64,000 nucleotides of DNA, taken from Gymnothorax reevesii (Eukaryota; Chordata; Actinopteri; Anguilliformes; Muraenidae). A model generated the notes under the pieces. The model worked only from the letters and a program-made list of their open reading frames with translations, did no database searches and was not told the origin of the DNA. Every line of letters starts with the position of its first letter. Positions within the stretch are counted from its first letter, which is position 1. The stretch lies in the NCBI GenBank assembly GCA_029721435.1, contig CM056580.1, positions 25,538,367 through 25,602,366 of the forward strand. Direction: 5' to 3'. The translations under genes and the position numbers were made by a program. Below, piece by piece: positions 1 to 11,434 of the stretch.

Positions 1-161
1 AGTATGAAAACGACCAGATATAAACACTCACATTAGATCGCTAGCATTAGCATGTTAGCATTAGCATTCAAACATTTATATCACTCAATTTCCATTTTAC
101 ACAAGAAGGGTTGAGCTGAAATGTCATCTGATCTCATATTAACATCACACTGGACTCGTAC
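1..161 (+). repeat. Reference A monomer (161 bp, two 14-bp units)
   Basis: Type example of the short monomer class. Layout by monomer position: 1-16 head AGTATGAAAACGACCA; 17-41 linker ending ATCGC; 42-69 two 14-bp units; 70-100 an A-specific stretch containing TTTATATCACTCAATT; 101-147 the best conserved block, ACAAGAAGG through GCTGAAATG to ATCTGATCTCAT; then a variable end. A monomers end in CGTTA or ATGTTA when the next monomer is B, and in CTCGTAC when the next is another A. Most A monomers of the window are 161 bp. Exceptions of 160 and 162 bp are listed separately. Confidence 0.95.
42..69 (+). repeat. Two-copy 14-bp internal minisatellite in an A monomer
   Basis: Two consecutive 14-mers, TAGCATTAGCATGT and TAGCATTAGCATTC, differ only in the last two bases. 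Each 14-mer is itself two heptads of the form AGCATNN in circular register. This is the two-copy state of the element whose copy number sets monomer length. Confidence 0.93.
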
Positions 162-322
162 AGTATGAAAACGACCAGATATTAGCACTCACATTAGATC
201 GCTAGCATTAGCATGTTAGCATTTGCATTTAAACATTTATGTCACTCAATTTCTATTTTACACAAGAAGGCTTAAAGTGAAATGCCATCTGATCTCATGT
301 TAACATCATAGAGGACATGTTA

Positions 323-497
323 AGCATGGAAATGACCAGATATTAGCACTTGCATTAGATTGCTAGCATTAGCATTTTAGCATCAGCATGTAAGCATTAG
401 CATTGAAACATTATCATGACCCAATTTGCTTATTATACAAGAAGGGTTGAGCTAAAATGTCATCTGATCTCATATTAACATCATAGAGGACACGTAC
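323..497 (+). repeat. Reference B monomer (175 bp, three 14-bp units)
   Basis: Type example of the long monomer class. The head is AGCATGG or AGTATGG followed by AAATGACC, where A monomers have AAACGACC. CACTTGCATTAG replaces CACTCACATTAG. Three 14-bp units occupy monomer positions 42-83, then AAACATTA and the B-specific ATGACCCAATTTGCT replace the A-specific stretch. The conserved ACAAGAAGG block follows, shifted by 14 bp. B normally follows A, giving the 336-bp AB dimer that is the most common local arrangement of the array. Confidence 0.95.
364..405 (+). repeat. Three-copy 14-bp internal minisatellite in a B monomer
   Basis: Three 14-mers in series: TAGCATTAGCATTT, TAGCATCAGCATGT and AAGCATTAGCATTG. 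The flanking sequence (GATTGC before, AAACATTA after) aligns with that of A monomers, so the 14-bp length difference lies in this block. Confidence 0.93.
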
Positions 498-833
498 AGT
501 ATGAAAACGACCAGATTTTAGCACTCACATTAGATCGCTAGCATTAGCATGTTAGCATTTGCCTTTAAACATTTATATCACTCAATTACCATTTTACACA
601 AGAAGGCTTAAACTGAAATGCCATCTGATCTCATGTTAACATCATTGAGGACACGTTAAGTATGGAAATGACCAGATATTAGCACTTGCATTAGATAGCT
701 AGCATTAGAATTTTAGCATCAGCATGTAAGCATTAGCATTGAAACATTAACACGACCCAATTTGCTTATTATACAAGAAGGGTTAAGCTGAAATGTCATC
801 TGATCTCATATTAACATCATAGTGGACTCGTAC

Positions 834-993
834 AGTATGAAAACGACCAGATATTAGCACTCACATTAGATCGCTAGCATTACGTGTAAGCATTTGCATT
901 CAAACATTTATATCACTCAATTTCCATTTTACACAAGAAGGGTTAAGCTGAAATGCCATCTGATCTCATGTTAACATCATTGAGGACACGTTA
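834..993 (+). repeat. A' monomer (160 bp, contracted 14-bp unit)
   Basis: The first 14-bp unit reads TAGCATTACGTGT (13 bases) and is followed by AAGCATTTGCATTC. This is the m6 position of HOR-15 and is the same at 5389, 7901, 13961, 17333, 18515, 21027, 22209, 23391 and 25903. It is not found after 26062. It is a reliable single-monomer tag for HOR-15 phase and for the left third of the window. Confidence 0.92.
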
Positions 994-1168
994 AGTATGG
1001 AAATGACCAGATATTAGCACTTGCATTAGATCACTAGCATTAGCTTTTTAGCATCAGCATGTAAGCATTAGCATTGAAACATTAACATGACCCAATTTGC
1101 TTATTATACAAGAAGGGTTAAGCTGAAATGTCATCTGATCTCATATTAACATCATAGAGGACATGTAC

Positions 1169-1357
1169 AGTTTGAAAATTACCAGATATTAGCACTCTTA
1201 TAACATCGCTAGCATTAGCAATTTAGCATTGGCATGTTTGAATTAGCCAGTTAGCATTAGCATTCAAACATTAACCTCACCCAATTTACTTATTATACAA
1301 GAAGGGTTAAGCTGAAATGTCATCCGATCTCATATTAGCATCATAGAGGACAGGTAC
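1169..1357 (+). repeat. Reference C monomer (189 bp, four 14-bp units)
   Basis: The rarest and longest monomer class, with 17 copies in the window by my count. It starts AGTTTGAAAA, carries the diagnostic CACTCTTATAACATCGC, and has four 14-bp units at monomer positions 42-97, the third of which is the most diverged (TTGAATTAGCCAGT). Its 3' half is of the B kind (CCTCACCCAATTT). It typically ends GGACAGGTAC and is followed by an A monomer starting AGTTTGAAAACG. It is nearly absent between 14.5 and 31.5 kb, becomes frequent from 31.5 to 57 kb, and is absent again after 56.7 kb. Confidence 0.93.
1210..1265 (+). repeat. Four-copy 14-bp internal minisatellite in a C monomer
   Basis: Four 14-mers in series: TAGCATTAGCAATT, TAGCATTGGCATGT, TTGAATTAGCCAGT and TAGCATTAGCATTC. 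The last unit equals the last unit of A, and the third is the most diverged. The flanks ATCGC and AAACATTA are the same as in the other classes. Confidence 0.92.
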
Positions 1358-2525
1358 AGTTTGAAAACGACCAGATATAAACACTCACATTAGATCGCTA
1401 GCATTAGCATGTTAGCATTAGCATTCAAACATTTATATCACTCAATTTCCATTTTACACAAGAAGGGTTGAGCTGAAATGTCATCTGATCTCATATTAAC
1501 ATCATACTGGACTCGTACAGTATGAAAACGACCAGATATTAGCACTCACATTAGATCGCTAGCATTAGCATGTTAGCATTTGCATTTAAACATTTATGTC
1601 ACTCAATTTCCATTTTACACAAGAAGGCTTAAAGTGAAATGCCATCTGATCTCATGTTAACATCATAGAGGACATGTTAAGCATGGAAATGACCAGATAT
1701 TAGCACTTGCATTAGATTGCTAGCATTAGCATTTTAGCATCAACATGTATGCATTAGCATTGAAACATTATCATGACCCAATTTGCTTATTATACAAGAA
1801 GGGTTGAGCTGAAATGTCATCTGATCTCATATTAACATCATAGAGGACACGTACAGTATGAAAACGACCAGATTTTAGCACTCACATTAGATCGCTAGCA
1901 TTAGCATGTTAGCATTTGCATTTAAACATTTATATCACTCAATTACCATTTTACACAAGAAGGCTTAAACTGAAATGCCATCTGATCTCATGTTAACATC
2001 ATTGAGGACACGTTAAGTATGGAAATGACCAGATATTAGCACTTGCATTAGATCGCTAGCATTAGAATTTTAGCATCAGCATGTAAGCATTAGCATTGAA
2101 ACATTAACATGACCCAATTTGCTTATTATACAAGAAGGGTTAAGCTGAAATGTCATCTGATCTCATATTAACATCATAGAGGACACGTACAGTATGAAAA
2201 CGACCAATTTTAGCACTCACATTAGATCGCTAGCATTAGCATGTTAGCATTTGCATTTAAACATTTATATCACTCAATTACCATTTTACACAAGAAGGCT
2301 TAAACTGAAATGCCATCTGCTCTCATGATAACATCATAGAGGACACGTTAAGTATGGAAATGACCAGATATTAGCATTTACATTAGATCGCTAGCATTAG
2401 CATTTTAGCATCAGCATGTAAGCATTAGCATTGAAACATTAACATGACCCAATTTGCTTTTTATACAAGAAGGGTTAAGCTGAAATGTAATCTGATCTCA
2501 TATTAACATCATAGAGGACATGTAC

Positions 2526-2700
2526 AGTTTGAAAATGACCAGATATTAGCACTCGAATTAGATTGCTAGCATTAGCATTTTTGCATCAGTATGTAAGCAT
2601 TAGCATTGATACATTAACATTACCCAATTTGCTTATTATACAAGAAGGGTTAAGCTGAAATGTCATCTGATCTCATATTAACATCATAGAGGACACGTAC
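2526..2700 (+). repeat. Reference D monomer (175-bp relative of B)
   Basis: D has the length and 3' half of B, but starts AGTTTGAAAATG and carries CACTCGAATTAG, TTTTTGCATCAGTATGT and ATTGATACATTA. It contains three 14-bp units. D follows B, so a BD pair breaks the AB alternation. I count 30 D monomers, which make convenient anchors for HOR phase: starts include 4542, 7054, 9405, 12282, 15653, 17668, 20180, 21362, 22544, 25056, 27071, 29040, 30673, 32879 and 41017, and there are many more from 45 kb onward. Confidence 0.93.
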
Positions 2701-4541
2701 AGTATGAAAACGACCAGATATTAGCACTCACATTAGATCGCTAGCATAAGCATGTTAGCATTAGCATTCAAACATTTATATCACTCAATTTCCATTTTAC
2801 ACATGAAGGGTTAAGCTGAAATGCCATCTGATCTCATGTTATCATCATAGAGGACACGTTAAGTATGGAAATGACCAGATATTAGCACTTGCATTAGATC
2901 GCTAGCATTAGCATTTTAGCATCAGCATGTAAGCAGTAGCATTGAAACATTAACATGACCCAATTTGCTAATTATACAAGAAGGGTTAAGCTGAAATGTC
3001 ATCTGATCTCATATTAACATCATAGAGGACACGTACAGTACGAAAAGGACCAGATTTTAGCACTCACATTAGATCGCTAGCATTAGCATGTTAGCATTTG
3101 CATTTAAACATTTATGTCACTCAATTTCCATTTTACACAAGAAGGCTTAAAGTGAAATGCCATCTGATCTCATGTTAACATCATAGAGGACATGTTAAGC
3201 ATGGAAATGACCAGATATTAGCACTTGCATTAGATTGATAGCATTAGCATTTTAGCATCAGCATGTAAGCATTAGCATTGAAACATTATCATGACCCAAT
3301 TTGCTTATTATACAAGAAGGGTTGAGCTGAAATGTCATCTGATCTCATATTAACATCATAGAGGACACGTACAGTATGAAAACGACCAGATATAAACACT
3401 CACATTAGATCGCTAGCATTAGCATGTAAGCATTAGCATTCGAACATTTATATCACTCAATTTCCATTTTACACAAGAAGGGTTGAGCTGAAATGTCATC
3501 TGATCTCATATTAACATCATACTGGACTCGTACAGTATGAAAACGACCAGATATTAGCACTCACATTAGATCGCTAGCATTAGCATGTTAGCATTTGCAT
3601 TTAAACATTTATGTCACTCAATTTCCATTTTACACAAGAAGGCTTAAAGTGAAATGCCATCTGATCTCATGTTAACATCATAGAGGACATGTTAAGCATG
3701 GAAATGACCAGATATTAGCACTTGCATTAGATTGCTAGCATTAGCATTTTAGCATCAGCATGTAAGCATTAGCATTGAAACATTATCATGACCCAATTTG
3801 CTTTTTATACAAGAAGGGTTGAGCTAAAATGTCATCTGATCTCATATTAACATCATAGAGGACACGTACAGTATGAAAACGACCCGATTTTAGCACTCAC
3901 ATTAGATCGCTAGCATTAGCATGTTAGCATTTGCATTTAAACATTTATATCACTCAATTACCATTTTACACAAGAAGGCTTAAACTAAAATGCCATCTGA
4001 TCTCATATTAACATCATTGAGGACACGTTAAGTATGGAAATGACCAGATATTAGCACTTGCATTAGATAGCTAGCATAAGAATTTTAGCATCAGCATGTA
4101 AGCATTAGCATTGAAACATTAACATGACCCAATTTGCTTATTATACAAGAAGGGTTAAGCTGAAATGTCATCTGATCTCATATTAACATCATAGAGGACA
4201 CGTACAGTATGAAAACGACCAGATTTTAGCACTCACATTAGATTGCTAGCATTAGCATGTTAGCATTTGCATTTAAACATTTATATCACTCAATTACCAT
4301 TTTACACAAGAAGGCTTAAACTGAAATGCCATCTGCTCTCATGTTAACATCATAGAGGACACGTTAAGTATGGAAATGACCAGATATTAGCTCTTACATT
4401 AGATCGCTAGCATTAGCATTTTAGCATCAGCATGTAAGCATTAGCATTGAAACATTAACATGACCCAATTTGCTTTTTATACAAGAAGGGTTAAGCTGAA
4501 ATGTAATCTGATCTCATATTAACATCATAGAGGACATGTAC

Positions 4542-7053
4542 AGTTTGAAAATGACCAGATATTAGCACTCGAATTAGATTGCTAGCATTAGCATTTTTGC
4601 ATCAGTATGTTAGCATTAGCATTGATACATTAACATCACCCAATTTGCTTATTATACAAGAAGGGTTAAGCTGAAATGTCATCTGATCTCATATTAACAT
4701 GATAGAGGACACGTACAGTATGAAAACGACCAGATATTAGCACTCACATTAGATCGCTAGCATTAGCATGTTAGCATTAGCATTCGAACATTTATATCAC
4801 TCAATTACCATTTTACACAAGAAGGCTTAAACTGAAATGCCATCTGATCTCATGTTAACATCATTGAGGACACGTTAAGTATGGAAATGACCAGATATTA
4901 GCACTTGCATTAGATCGCTAGCATTAGCATTTTAGCATCAGCATGTAAGCATTAGCATTGAAACATTAACATTACCCAATTTGCTAATTATACAAGAAGG
5001 GTTGAGCTGAAATGTCATCTGATCTCATATTAACATCATAGAGGACACGTACAGTATGAAAACGACCAGATTTTAGCACTCACATTAGATCGCTAGCATT
5101 AGCATGTTAGCATTTGCATTTTAACATTTATATCACTCAATTACCATTTTACACAAGAAGGCTTAAACTGAAATGCCATCTGATCTCATGTTAACATCAT
5201 TGAGGACACGTTAAGTATGGAAATGACCAGATATTAGCACTTGCATTAGATAACTAGCATTAGAATTTTAGCATCAGCATGTAAGCATTAGCATTGAAAC
5301 ATTAACATGACCCAATTTGCTTATTATACAAGAAGGGTTAAGCTGAAATGTCATCTGATCTCATATTAACATCATAGTGGACTCGTACAGTATGAAAACG
5401 ACCAGATATTAGCACTCACATTAGATCGCTAGCATTACGTGTAAGCATTTGCATTCAAACATTTATATCACTCAATTTCCATTTTACACAAGAAGGGTTA
5501 AGCTGAAATGCCATCTGATCTCATGTTAACATCATTGAGGACACGTTAAGTATGGAAATGACCAGATATTAGCACTTGCATTAGATCACTAGCATTAGCT
5601 TTTTAGCATCAGCATGTAAGCATTAGCATTGAAACATTAACATGACCCAATTTGCTTATTATACAAGAAGGGTTAAGCTGAAATGTCATCCGATCTCATA
5701 TTAGCATCATAGAGGACAGGTACAGTTTGAAAACGACCAGATATAAACACTCACATTAGATCGCTAGCATTAGCATGTTAGCATTAGCATTCAAACATTT
5801 ATATCACTCAATTTACATTTTACACAAGAAGGGTTGAGCTGAAATGTCATCTGATCTCATATTAACATCATACTGGACTCGTACAGTATGAAAACGACCA
5901 GATATTAGCACTCACATTAGATCGCTAGCATTAGCATGTTAGCATTTGCATTTAAACATTTATGTCACTCAATTTCCATTTTACACAAGAAGGCTTAAAG
6001 TGAAATGCCATCTGATCTCATGTTAACATCATAGAGGACATGTTAAGCATGGAAATGACCAGATATTAGCACTTGCATTAGATTGATAGCATTAGCATTT
6101 TAGCATCAGCATGTAAGCATTAGCATTGAAACATTATCATGACCCAATTTGCTTATTATACAAGAAGGGTTGAGCTGAAATGTCATCTGATCTCATATTA
6201 ACATCATAGAGGACACGTACAGTATGAAAACGACCAGATATAAACACTCACATTAGATCGCTAGCATTAGCATGTTAGCATTAGCATTCGAACATTTATA
6301 TCACTCAATTTCCATTTTACACAAGAAGGGTTGAGCTGAAATGTCATCTGATCTCATATTAACATCATACTGGACTCGTACAGTATGAAAACGACCAGAT
6401 ATTAGCACTCACATTAGATCGCTAGCATTAGCATGTTAGCATTTGCATTTAAACATTTATGTCACTCAATTTCCATTTTACACAAGAAGGCTTAAAGTGA
6501 AATGCCATCTGATCTCATGTTAACATCATAGAGGACATGTTAAGCATGGAAATGACCAGATATTAGCACTTGCATTAGATTGCTAGCATTAGCATTTTAG
6601 CATCAGCATGTAAGCATTAGCATTGAAACATTATCATGACCCAATTTGCTTTTTATACAAGAAGGGTTGAGCTAAAATGTCATCTGATCTCATATTAACA
6701 TCATAGTGGACACGTACAGTATGAAAACGACCCGATTTTAGCACTCACATTAGATCGCTAGCATTAGCATGTTAGCATTTGCATTTAAACATTTATATCA
6801 CTCAATTACCATTTTACACAAGAAGGCTTAAACTGAAATGCCATCTGCTCTCATGTTAACATCATAGAGGACACGTTAAGTATGGAAATGACCAGATATT
6901 AGCTCTTACATTAGATCGCTAGCATTAGCATTTTAGCATCAGCATGTAAGCATTAGCATTGAAACATTAACATGACCCAATTTGCTTTTTATACAAGAAG
7001 GGTTAAGCTGAAATGTAATCTGATCTCATATTAACATCATAGAGGACATGTAC
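4542..7053 (+). repeat. HOR-15 copy (2512 bp, 15 monomers)
   Basis: Order D A B A B A' B A A B A A B A B, with monomer starts at 4542, 4717, 4878, 5053, 5214, 5389, 5549, 5724, 5885, 6046, 6221, 6382, 6543, 6718 and 6879. Seven 175-bp, seven 161-bp and one 160-bp monomer sum to 2512. Position markers are m1 CTCGAATTAG, m4 GCATTTTAACATT, m5 GATAACTAGC or GATAGCTAGC, m6 CATTACGTGTAAGC, m7 AGCTTTTTAGC, m8 AATTTACATTTT, m14 GACCCGATTTTAG and m15 AGCTCTTACATT. This is the clearest reference copy of the HOR. Confidence 0.93.
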
Positions 7054-8557
7054 AGTTTGAAAATGACCAGATATTAGCACTCGAATTAGATTGCTAGCAT
7101 TAGCATTTTTGCATCAGTATGTTAGCATTAGCATTGATACATTAACATCACCCAATTTGCTTATTATACAAGAAGGGTTAAGCTGAAATGTCATCTGATC
7201 TCATATTAACATGATAGAGGACACGTACAGTATGAAAACGACCAGATATTAGCACTCACATTAGATCGCTAGCATTAGCATGTTAGCATTAGCATTCGAA
7301 CATTTATATCACTCAATTACCATTTTACACAAGAAGGCTTAAACTGAAATGCCATCTGATCTCATGTTAACATCATTGAGGACACGTTAAGTATGGAAAT
7401 GACCAGATATTAGCACTTGCATTAGATCGCTAGCATTAGCATTTTAGCATCAGCATGTAAGCATTAGCATTGAAACATTAACATTACCCAATTTGCTAAT
7501 TATACAAGAAGGGTTGAGCTGAAATGTCATCTGATCTCATATTAACATCATAGAGGACACGTACAGTATGAAAACGACCAGATTTTAGCACTCACATTAG
7601 ATCGCTAGCATTAGCATGTTAGCATTTGCATTTTAACATTTATATCACTCAATTACCATTTTACACAAGAAGGCTTAAACTGAAATGCCATCTGATCTCA
7701 TGTTAACATCATTGAGGACACGTTAAGTATGGAAATGACCAGATATTAGCACTTGCATTAGATAACTAGCATTAGAATTTTAGCATCAGCATGTAAGCAT
7801 TAGCATTGAAACATTAACATGACCCAATTTGCTTATTATACAAGAAGGGTTAAGCTGAAATGTCATCTGATCTCATATTAACATCATAGTGGACTCGTAC
7901 AGTATGAAAACGACCAGATATTAGCACTCACATTAGATCGCTAGCATTACGTGTAAGCATTTGCATTCAAACATTTATATCACTCAATTTCCATTTTACA
8001 CAAGAAGGGTTAAGCTGAAATGCCATCTGATCTCATGTTAACATCATTGAGGACACGTTAAGTATGGAAATGACCAGATATTAGCACTTGCATTAGATCA
8101 CTAGCATTAGCTTTTTAGCATCAGCATGTAAGCATTAGCATTGAAACATTAACATGACCCAATTTGCTTATTATACAAGAAGGGTTAAGCTGAAATGTCA
8201 TCCGATCTCATATTAGCATCATAGAGGACAGGTACAGTTTGAAAACGACCAGATATAAACACTCACATTAGATCGCTAGCATTAGCATGTTAGCATTAGC
8301 ATTCAAACATTTATATCACTCAATTTACATTTTACACAAGAAGGGTTGAGCTGAAATGTCATCTGATCTCATATTAACATCATACTGGACTCGTACAGTA
8401 TGAAAACGACCAGATATTAGCACTCACATTAGATCGCTAGCATTAGCATGTTAGCATTTGCATTTAAACATTTATGTCACTCAATTTCCATTTTACACAA
8501 GAAGGCTTAAAGTGAAATGCCATCTGATCTCATGTTAACATCATAGAGGACATGTTA
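7054..8557 (+). repeat. Truncated HOR-15 copy (monomers m1-m9)
   Basis: This block begins as an in-phase second copy of the 2512-bp unit: D at 7054, A' at 7901, m8 at 8236 with its AATTTACATTTT marker. After m9 the sequence continues as HOR-II, because the B at 8558 has GATTGCTAGC and CATGTATGCATTAG instead of the m10 marker GATTGATAGC. The switch lies between about 8331 and 8610, within monomers that the two HORs share. Confidence 0.88.
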
Positions 8558-11434
8558 AGCATGGAAATGACCAGATATTAGCACTTGTATTAGATTGCTA
8601 GCATTAGCATTTTAGCATCAGCATGTATGCATTAGCATTGAAACATTATCATGACCCAATTTGCTTATTATACAAGAAGGGTTGAGCTGAAATGTCATCT
8701 GATCTCATATTAACATCATAGAGGACACGTACAGTATGAAAACGACCAGATTTTAGCACTCACATTAGATCGCTAGCATTAGCATGTTAGCATTTGCATT
8801 TAAACATTTATATCACTCAATTACCATTTTACACAAGAAGGCTTAAACTGAAATGCCATCTGATCTCATGTTAACATCATTGAGGACACGTTAAGTATGG
8901 AAATGACCAGATATTAGCACTTGCATTAGATCGCTAGCATTAGAATTTTAGCATCAGCATGTAAGCATTAGCATTGAAACATTAACATGACCCAATTTGC
9001 TTATTATACAAGAAGGGTTAAGCTGAAATGTCATCTGATCTCATATTAACATCATAGAGGACACGTACAGTATGAAAACGACCATATTTTAGCACTCACA
9101 TTAGATCGCTAGCATTAGCATGTTAGCATTTGCATTTAAACATTTATATCACTCAATTACCATTTTACACAAGAAGGCTTAAACTGAAATGCCATCTGCT
9201 CTCATGATAACATCATAGAGGACACGTTAAGTATGGAAATGACCAGATATTAGCATTTACATTAGATCGCTAGCATTAGCATTTTAGCATCAGCATGTAA
9301 GCATTAGCATTGAAACATTAACATGACCCAATTTGCTTTTTATACAAGAAGGGTTAAGCTGAAATGTAATCTGATCTCATATTAACATCATAGAGGACAT
9401 GTACAGTTTGAAAATGACCAGATATTAGCACTCGAATTAGATTGCTAGCATTAGCATTTTTGCATCAGTATGTAAGCATTAGCATTGATACATTAACATT
9501 ACCCAATTTGCTTATTATACAAGAAGGGTTAAGCTGAAATGTCATCTGATCTCATATTAACATCATAGAGGACACGTACAGTATGAAAACGACCAGATAT
9601 TAGCACTCACATTAGATCGCTAGCATAAGCATGTTAGCATTAGCATTCAAACATTTATATCACTCAATTTCCATTTTACACAAGAAGGGTTAAGCTGAAA
9701 TGCCATCTGATCTCATGTTATCATCATAGAGGACACGTTAAGTATGGAAATGACCAGATATTAGCACTTGCATTAGATCGCTAGCATTAGCATTTTAGCA
9801 TCAGCATGTAAGCATTAGCATTGAAACATTAACATGACCCAATTTGCTAATTATACAAGAAGGGTTAAGCTGAAATGTCATCTGATCTCATATTAACATC
9901 ATAGAGGACACGTACAGTATGAAAAGGACCAGATTTTAGCACTCACATTAGATCGCTAGCATTAGCATGTTAGCATTTGCATTTAAACATTTATGTCACT
10001 CAATTTCCATTTTACACAAGAAGGCTTAAAGTGAAATGCCATCTGATCTCATGTTAACATCATAGAGGACATGTTAAGCATGGAAATGACCAGATATTAG
10101 CACTTGCATTAGATTGATAGCATTAGCATTTTAGCATCAGCATGTAAGCATTAGCATTGAAACATTATCATGACCCAATTTGCTTATTATACAAGAAGGG
10201 TTGAGCTGAAATGTCATCTGATCTCATATTAACATCATAGAGGACACGTACAGTATGAAAACGACCAGATATAAACACTCACATTAGATCGCTAGCATTA
10301 GCATGTTAGCATTAGCATTCGAACATTTATATCACTCAATTTCCATTTTACACAAGAAGGGTTGAGCTGAAATGTCATCTGATCTCATATTAACATCATA
10401 CTGGACTCGTACAGTATGAAAACGACCAGATATTAGCACTCACATTAGATTGCTAGCATTAGCATGTTAGCATTTGCATTTAAACATTTATGTCACTCAA
10501 TTTCCATTTTACACAAGAAGGCTTAAAGTGAAATGCCATCTGATCTCATGTTAACATCATAGAGGACATGTTAAGCATGGAAATGACCAGATATTAGCAC
10601 TTGCATTAGATTGCTAGCATTAGCATTTTAGCATCAGCATGTAAGCATTAGAATTGAAACATTATCATGACCCAATTTGCTTTTTATACAAGAAGGGTTG
10701 AGCTAAAATGTCATCTGATCTCATATTAACATCATAGAGGACACGTACAGTATGAAAACGACCCGATTTTAGCACTCACATTAGATCGCTAGCATTAGCA
10801 TGTTAGCATTTGCATTTAAACATTTATATCACTCAATTTCCATTTTACACAAGAAGGCTTAAACTGAAATGCCATCTGATCTCATGTTAACATCATAGAG
10901 GACATGTTAAGTATGGAAATGACCAGATATTAGCACTTGCATTAGATCGCTAGCATTAGCATTTTAGCATCAGCATGTAAGCATTAGCATTGAAACATTA
11001 ACATGACCCAATTTGCTTATTTTACAAGAAGGGTTAAGCTGAAATGTCATCTGATCTCATATAAACATCATAGAGGACATGTACAGTTTGAAAATGACCA
11101 GATATTAGCACTCTTATAACATCGCTAGCATTAGCAATTTAGCATTGGCATGTTTGAATTAGCTAGTTAGCATTAGCATTCAAACATTTATATCACTCAA
11201 TTTCCATTTTACACAAGAAGGGTTGAGCTGAAATGTCATCTGATCTCATATTAACATCATACTGGACTCGTACAGTATGAAAACGACCAGGTATTAGCAC
11301 TCACATTAGATCGCTAGCATTAGCATGTTAGCATTTGCATTTAAACATTTATGTCACTCAATTTCCATTTTACACAAGAAGGCTTAAAGTGAAATGCCAT
11401 CTGATCTCATGTTAACATCATAGAGGACATGTTA
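8558..11434 (+). repeat. HOR-II copy (2877 bp, 17 monomers)
   Basis: Order B A B A B D A B A B A A B A B C* A, with starts 8558, 8733, 8894, 9069, 9230, 9405, 9580, 9741, 9916, 10077, 10252, 10413, 10574, 10749, 10910, 11085 and 11274. Eight 175-bp, eight 161-bp and one 189-bp monomer sum to 2877. Markers include ACCATATTTTAGC at 9069, AGCATTTACATT at 9230, CATAAGCATG in the A at 9580 and GAAAAGGACC at 9916. C* is a C/A hybrid described separately. The next copy starts at 11435. Confidence 0.9.
11085..11273 (+). repeat. C/A hybrid monomer
   Basis: The front is C (CACTCTTATAACATCGC, four 14-bp units), but the rear is A (TTTATATCACTCAATTTCC and an end of CTGGACTCGTAC). In unrearranged places C is followed by an A with exactly this rear (1169-1518). 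The hybrid is explained by an exchange inside the TAGCATTAGCATTCAAACA shared by C and that A, which removes 161 bp. Length stays at 189 because the exchange is in register. Confidence 0.88.

Larger units (their letters stand above)
1..3493 (+). repeat. Left copy of a 3.5-kb duplication (offset 13127)
   Basis: Monomer order and diagnostic variants match 13128-16620 throughout. Matching pairs include 1358/14485 (monomer after C), 2191/15318 (160-bp A with GACCAATTTTAG), 3037/16164 (GAAAAGGACC) and 3373/16500, each exactly 13127 apart. Copies differ by scattered substitutions, for example GCCTTTAAAC near 560 and AGTACG at 3037 in the left copy only. The match stops about 3493, where the right copy switches from GAAATGTCATC to GAAATGCCATC. 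The left end lies outside the window. Confidence 0.88.
1..4541 (+). repeat. Left segment, 27 monomers, mixed HOR-15 and HOR-II relatives
   Basis: Monomer order is A A B A B A' B C A A B A B A B D A B A B A A B A B A B, ending exactly where the first HOR-15 D starts. The B at 1680 (CATGTATGCATTAG) and the A at 2191 (GACCAATTTTAG) are typical of HOR-II. The last eight monomers (3373-4541) resemble positions m11-m15 of HOR-15 with one extra AB pair. Nearly all of the first 3.5 kb recurs at 13128-16620. Confidence 0.85.

Noticed and set aside
42..69. Telomere-like repeat, because of the many TTAGCA words
   Set aside because: The word is TTAGCAT in a 7/14-bp register, not TTAGGG, and no TTAGGG tract was seen.
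3870..3900. CENP-B box candidate from ACCCG in m14-type A monomers and TCGAA in D monomers
   Set aside because: The CENP-B core needs the CCCG and CGAA parts in one site with fixed spacing. Here CCCG is followed by CACTCACATT with no CGAA at that distance, and CGAA of D lacks an upstream CCCG. No monomer type has the full motif.
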